Shown here piece by piece: positions 6,882-8,953 of a DNA stretch of 8,953 bases. The DNA comes from Syntrophomonadaceae bacterium (GTDB taxonomy: Bacteria; Bacillota; Dethiobacteria; DTU022), in assembly GCA_007127255.1 (NCBI GenBank), contig SKZS01000035.1, forward strand, positions 1 through 8,953, written 5' to 3'. Below the pieces are notes generated by a model. It worked only from the letters and a program-made list of their open reading frames with translations. It had not been told where the DNA came from and searched no databases. Made by a program: the position numbers and the translations under genes. Position 1 is the stretch's first letter. Every line of letters begins with the position of its first letter.

Positions 6882-8168
6882 ATGGGCAAAATAGTACTTA
6901 GTAAACTCCAAAAAGAAATTTTGAATGATCTCGTGGACCGTTATGAAAAACGCCAGAGTTACGGTACTAACCAAAAAAGCAAACGAAGAACTATGATAAA
7001 AATTGCCAGCCATAATTTTCCTGGTTATTACCATGCCAGTGACAGCAGTTACCGGCTTTTGTTCAACTCGGAAGCGCAGCAGCTGGAACAAGAAGGTTTG
7101 GTTACTTTGCAGTGGGAAAGGTTTAATGAGAAAGAGTACTTGGAGCGCATATCTCTCAATGAAGACAATCTTAAGATTATTTACGAAATTCTTAAACGCA
7201 GATCAAAAAAAGAACTGTATCGATCAACCGCTCAAGTCATGGAAAAATGGAGTGAGGGTGCGCCGCCCGAACTGAAGATTTTCTACAGTCGCCTACTTTC
7301 CGATCTGAATCAGCTAAAAAAATTACCCCCTCCGATCAAGCCGGAGCGCGAAGAGGAGTTAATCCAGCTTTTACAAGGGCTCCATGCCTGTTTTGAGATC
7401 AGGCAAAGCGAGATCCCCAAGCGCTTACTTAGTGTACGCTTATACGGTAACTCCAAGCGCTGGCAGGAACTGGAAAGATCTGTCGTCGAGATCTTGAGAT
7501 CCTACTGCTTAAGTGAAAATGAAGCAGCCGAAGATCATGTCGATATACTTGCTGAAAAAGGAATCGTTGATAATCCGACTCATATTAATCTTTCCGGGCC
7601 GCTAATTATTTCTACAAATAAAGGCCGGGTAGATCTGTCTGCGTTTTATCCTGATCTCGGTCTCCCGTCAGAAATGGCCAAAGAATTACTGGTGGATACA
7701 TGTGAGGCCGAAGCAGTCATTACCGTCGAAAATAAGACTTCCTTTTATCAATATCTATACAATGCTCCTGCAAGCCATTTAGTCCTTTACCTCGGTGGGT
7801 ACCATAACCCACCCCGCCGGGAACTGCTTCAAAAACTCTATAGTTATCTGCAAAACAATAATCCCCGGGCCGGTTTTTACCACTGGGGAGATCTGGATCT
7901 GGGCGGTATAACCATCTGGCATAACCTGGTAGAAAAAACGGGCATTTTCTTTCAGCCAATTTATATGGATGTAAAGACTTACCTTAACTACCTGGACCGA
8001 GGACAGCCCTTCGATGAAAAGTATGGCTATAAATTGGAGCAGTTAATGGCTAATCCCGCCCTGGAGATATTTCATCCCCTTATTAAAAAAATGCTGGAGC
8101 ATAAACTACGCCTGGAGCAGGAAGCAGTCACATTGTTAGATAAAGAGATAGGGGCCGTTCCAAGGTGA
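6882..8168 (+). CDS. jetD: Wadjet protein JetD (Toprim nuclease), 428 aa
   Basis: JetD is the effector nuclease that, once JetABC has sensed a small closed circular DNA, cuts it. It resembles the A subunit of topoisomerase VI/Spo11 and acts as a dimer. The N-terminal two thirds is helical with winged-helix-like character (about 5-110) and a linker rich in charged helices. The C-terminal Toprim fold (about 275-400, DUF2220-like) shows the conserved glutamate in AVITVENKTSF (E283), the strand-turn LVLYLGGYHNPP (about 297-310), and the acidic DLD motif in YHWGDLDLGG (D337, D339). These are the expected metal-binding residues, so the nuclease looks active. GGAGCGGAG (6865-6873) lies 8 nt before the ATG. 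It is the last gene of the operon and converges with vapBC. Frame and length are normal. Confidence 0.92.
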   Translation: MGKIVLSKLQKEILNDLVDRYEKRQSYGTNQKSKRRTMIKIASHNFPGYYHASDSSYRLLFNSEAQQLEQEGLVTLQWERFNEKEYLERISLNEDNLKIIYEILKRRSKKELYRSTAQVMEKWSEGAPPELKIFYSRLLSDLNQLKKLPPPIKPEREEELIQLLQGLHACFEIRQSEIPKRLLSVRLYGNSKRWQELERSVVEILRSYCLSENEAAEDHVDILAEKGIVDNPTHINLSGPLIISTNKGRVDLSAFYPDLGLPSEMAKELLVDTCEAEAVITVENKTSFYQYLYNAPASHLVLYLGGYHNPPRRELLQKLYSYLQNNNPRAGFYHWGDLDLGGITIWHNLVEKTGIFFQPIYMDVKTYLNYLDRGQPFDEKYGYKLEQLMANPALEIFHPLIKKMLEHKLRLEQEAVTLLDKEIGAVPR

Positions 8169-8238
8169 ATAGCATGACTCTTTTGGAAAAATTACTGTAG
8201 ACACAAATATATGCCACGGCAAAGCAGGTATAGCTGGT

Positions 8239-8246
8239 ATACGTAT
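8239..8246. repeat. ATACGTAT palindrome after jetD
   Basis: ATACGTAT is a perfect 8-bp palindrome within the longer, imperfect GGTATACGTATCC (8236-8248). A direct copy of GGTATA lies about 9 bp upstream (8228-8233). No function is assigned. It sits in the short convergent gap between jetD and vapC. Confidence 0.3.
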
Positions 8247-8250
8247 CCCC

Positions 8251-8265
8251 TTTTGGCTCCCAAAA
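8251..8265. terminator. Perfect 6-bp hairpin between convergent jetD and vapC
   Basis: TTTTGG (8251-8256) and CCAAAA (8260-8265) form a perfect stem around a CTC loop, between the convergent ends of jetD and vapC. Because the arms are themselves T- and A-rich it could work weakly from both sides. There is no long T-run after the stem on either strand, so termination is a tentative reading. Confidence 0.3.
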
Positions 8266-8315
8266 ATTAGAGCAAAGAATTCGAATCCTGTCTCCATGTC
8301 TACAGGCCAGACCTA

Positions 8316-8705
8316 TCAGCAAAGCAGCTTAACTTTGCAGGAAATGTGCTTTGCCATTAACTGAAAATGCTTATCCAGGGTTAGCAATGTGGCCCCGGTA
8401 AAAATTGCATTTTGGTAAACTATGAGATCGGGAATACCAACCTTATTGATACCGTTTTGCAGATTAATTAGCTGATATTCTCTAACTTGTTCCCAGTTAA
8501 TTTCTAACGGCAGTTTTTTCACCGTGCTGAGTATTTCTGCCAGATCACTTTCTTTTCTATGCCTGATTAGCGGCAGCAGCTCTGATAAAATCAATTCATT
8601 TGTGCAAATCGTATTAGCATCAATATCTTCATCAAGACTTCTCGTATATTCATCGCCCCGAAAATAAGCAATCCAAACTGAAGTATCTACCAGGATGCCG
8701 CTCAT
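8316..8705 (-). CDS. vapC: VapC-type PIN ribonuclease toxin, 129 aa
   Basis: VapC toxins are Mg-dependent PIN-domain ribonucleases that cleave tRNA or rRNA and are silenced by VapB. All four expected acidic residues are in place: D7 (MSGILVDTSVWIAYFRG), E42 (NELILSELL), D93 (GIPDLIVYQNA) and D111 (LLTLDKHF). The VDTSVWIAYFRG opening is typical of the family. Length is normal, and the frame ends in TGA at 8316-8318. It overlaps vapB by 4 nt (ATGA), with the purine-rich stretch GAGAAAG just before the start inside vapB. The toxin appears intact, in contrast to the broken PIN gene at the other end of the window. Its RNA target cannot be told from sequence. Confidence 0.9.
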   Translation of the reverse strand: MSGILVDTSVWIAYFRGDEYTRSLDEDIDANTICTNELILSELLPLIRHRKESDLAEILSTVKKLPLEINWEQVREYQLINLQNGINKVGIPDLIVYQNAIFTGATLLTLDKHFQLMAKHISCKVKLLC

Positions 8706-8893
8706 CTTTCTCTGACCAGATCCAGGTCTAGATCCAGGGACACTTTTCCATAATAGTTTTTCAGCCTTTTCACCTTTTCTTTAACTATTATATTTTCCAG
8801 GGCTGTTATTATTAGCTCCGTCTTAGTTTTGCAATTTGTAACTTCCATCGCTTCATTAACCAGATCTTCGGGTAAATCCAGTGTCGTCCGCAT
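8702..8893 (-). CDS. vapB: VapB-type antitoxin, 63 aa
   Basis: The MRTTLDLPEDLVNEAMEVTNCKTKTELIITALENII opening is a ribbon-helix-helix domain of the VapB antitoxin family. MRTTLDL forms the DNA-contacting strand, followed by two helices. The C-terminal part (LKNYYGKVSLDLDLDLVRER) resembles the usual G-K-V plus acidic tail that inserts into VapC. Length is normal. The start is supported by GGAGG at 8901-8905 (as TCCTCC on the + strand), 7 nt upstream. It is the first gene of the vapBC operon, overlaps vapC by 4 nt, and probably represses its own promoter through the ATGCAT sites upstream. As an addiction module it could help stabilise this stretch of chromosome; that role is inference. Confidence 0.9.
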   Translation of the reverse strand: MRTTLDLPEDLVNEAMEVTNCKTKTELIITALENIIVKEKVKRLKNYYGKVSLDLDLDLVRER

Positions 8894-8908
8894 ACGATCT
8901 CCTCCATT

Positions 8909-8939
8909 TATGCATATACTAACACTTATTTAATGCATA
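8909..8939. promoter_or_regulatory. Paired ATGCAT operator sites over the vapBC promoter
   Basis: The palindrome ATGCAT occurs at 8910-8915 and 8933-8938. The first extends to TATGCATA (8909-8916) and the second to AATGCATA (8932-8939). One abuts the -10 and the other abuts the -35, with centres 23 bp apart. Ribbon-helix-helix antitoxins repress through paired palindromes placed like this, so these are the likely VapB/VapBC binding sites. Confidence 0.6.
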
Positions 8940-8944
8940 GTCAA
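8916..8944 (-). promoter_or_regulatory. vapBC promoter
   Basis: On the - strand TTGACT (complement of 8939-8944) is a 5 of 6 match to the -35, and TAGTAT (complement of 8916-8921) is an acceptable -10 with exact 17-bp spacing. The start of transcription would fall near 8909, leaving a short leader with the GGAGG site. Confidence 0.65.
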
Positions 8945-8953
8945 CGTGAAGTA

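Noticed and set aside
8270..8310. tRNA gene
   Set aside because: TTCGAATCC looks like a T-loop, but the T-stem does not pair and no acceptor, D or anticodon arm is seen.
8128..8322. 64-residue - strand frame between vapC and jetD
   Set aside because: No ribosome binding site, overlaps both gene ends, composition is not protein-like.
1..8953. CRISPR array or insertion sequence
   Set aside because: No regularly spaced repeats, no transposase frame and no terminal inverted repeats with target duplications were seen.

Overview
This window looks like part of a Firmicutes (probably Clostridia) chromosome. The support is modest: AT-leaning sequence, strong GGAGG-type ribosome binding sites, sigma-A-like promoters, and a REP-like hairpin near the left edge. 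No ribosomal or core gene is present to fix the taxonomy, so the genus is not called.

The centre (about 1185-8168, + strand) is a complete four-gene Wadjet anti-plasmid defence system, jetA-jetB-jetC-jetD, most likely type II judging from the JetA family. JetA is the kleisin-like subunit, JetB the KITE/MukE-like subunit, and JetC the SMC/MukB-like ATPase with intact Walker A, signature and Walker B motifs. JetD is the Toprim (topoisomerase VI/Spo11-like) nuclease. In characterised Wadjet systems JetABC is a loop-extruding SMC complex that recognises small closed circular DNA and directs JetD to cut it. All four reading frames are intact. jetA, jetB and jetC are tightly packed (5-nt gap, then 23-nt overlap), while jetD follows a 132-nt spacer and may have its own promoter.

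The system sits between two toxin-antitoxin loci of different kinds. On the left (456-973, + strand) an AbrB/SpoVT-type antitoxin gene overlaps a PIN-toxin gene that stops early. Recognisable remains of the missing half lie just past the stop, so this toxin is probably dead. On the right (8316-8893, - strand) is an intact vapBC pair with a clear promoter carrying two ATGCAT sites. It is convergent with jetD.

The left edge (1-431) holds the C-terminal scrap of a DnaQ/ExoX-like 3'-5' exonuclease on the - strand, a REP-like hairpin, and a two-palindrome operator region in front of the antitoxin. Decayed genes, REP-like sequence and toxin-antitoxin modules around an intact Wadjet operon are typical of a defence island.
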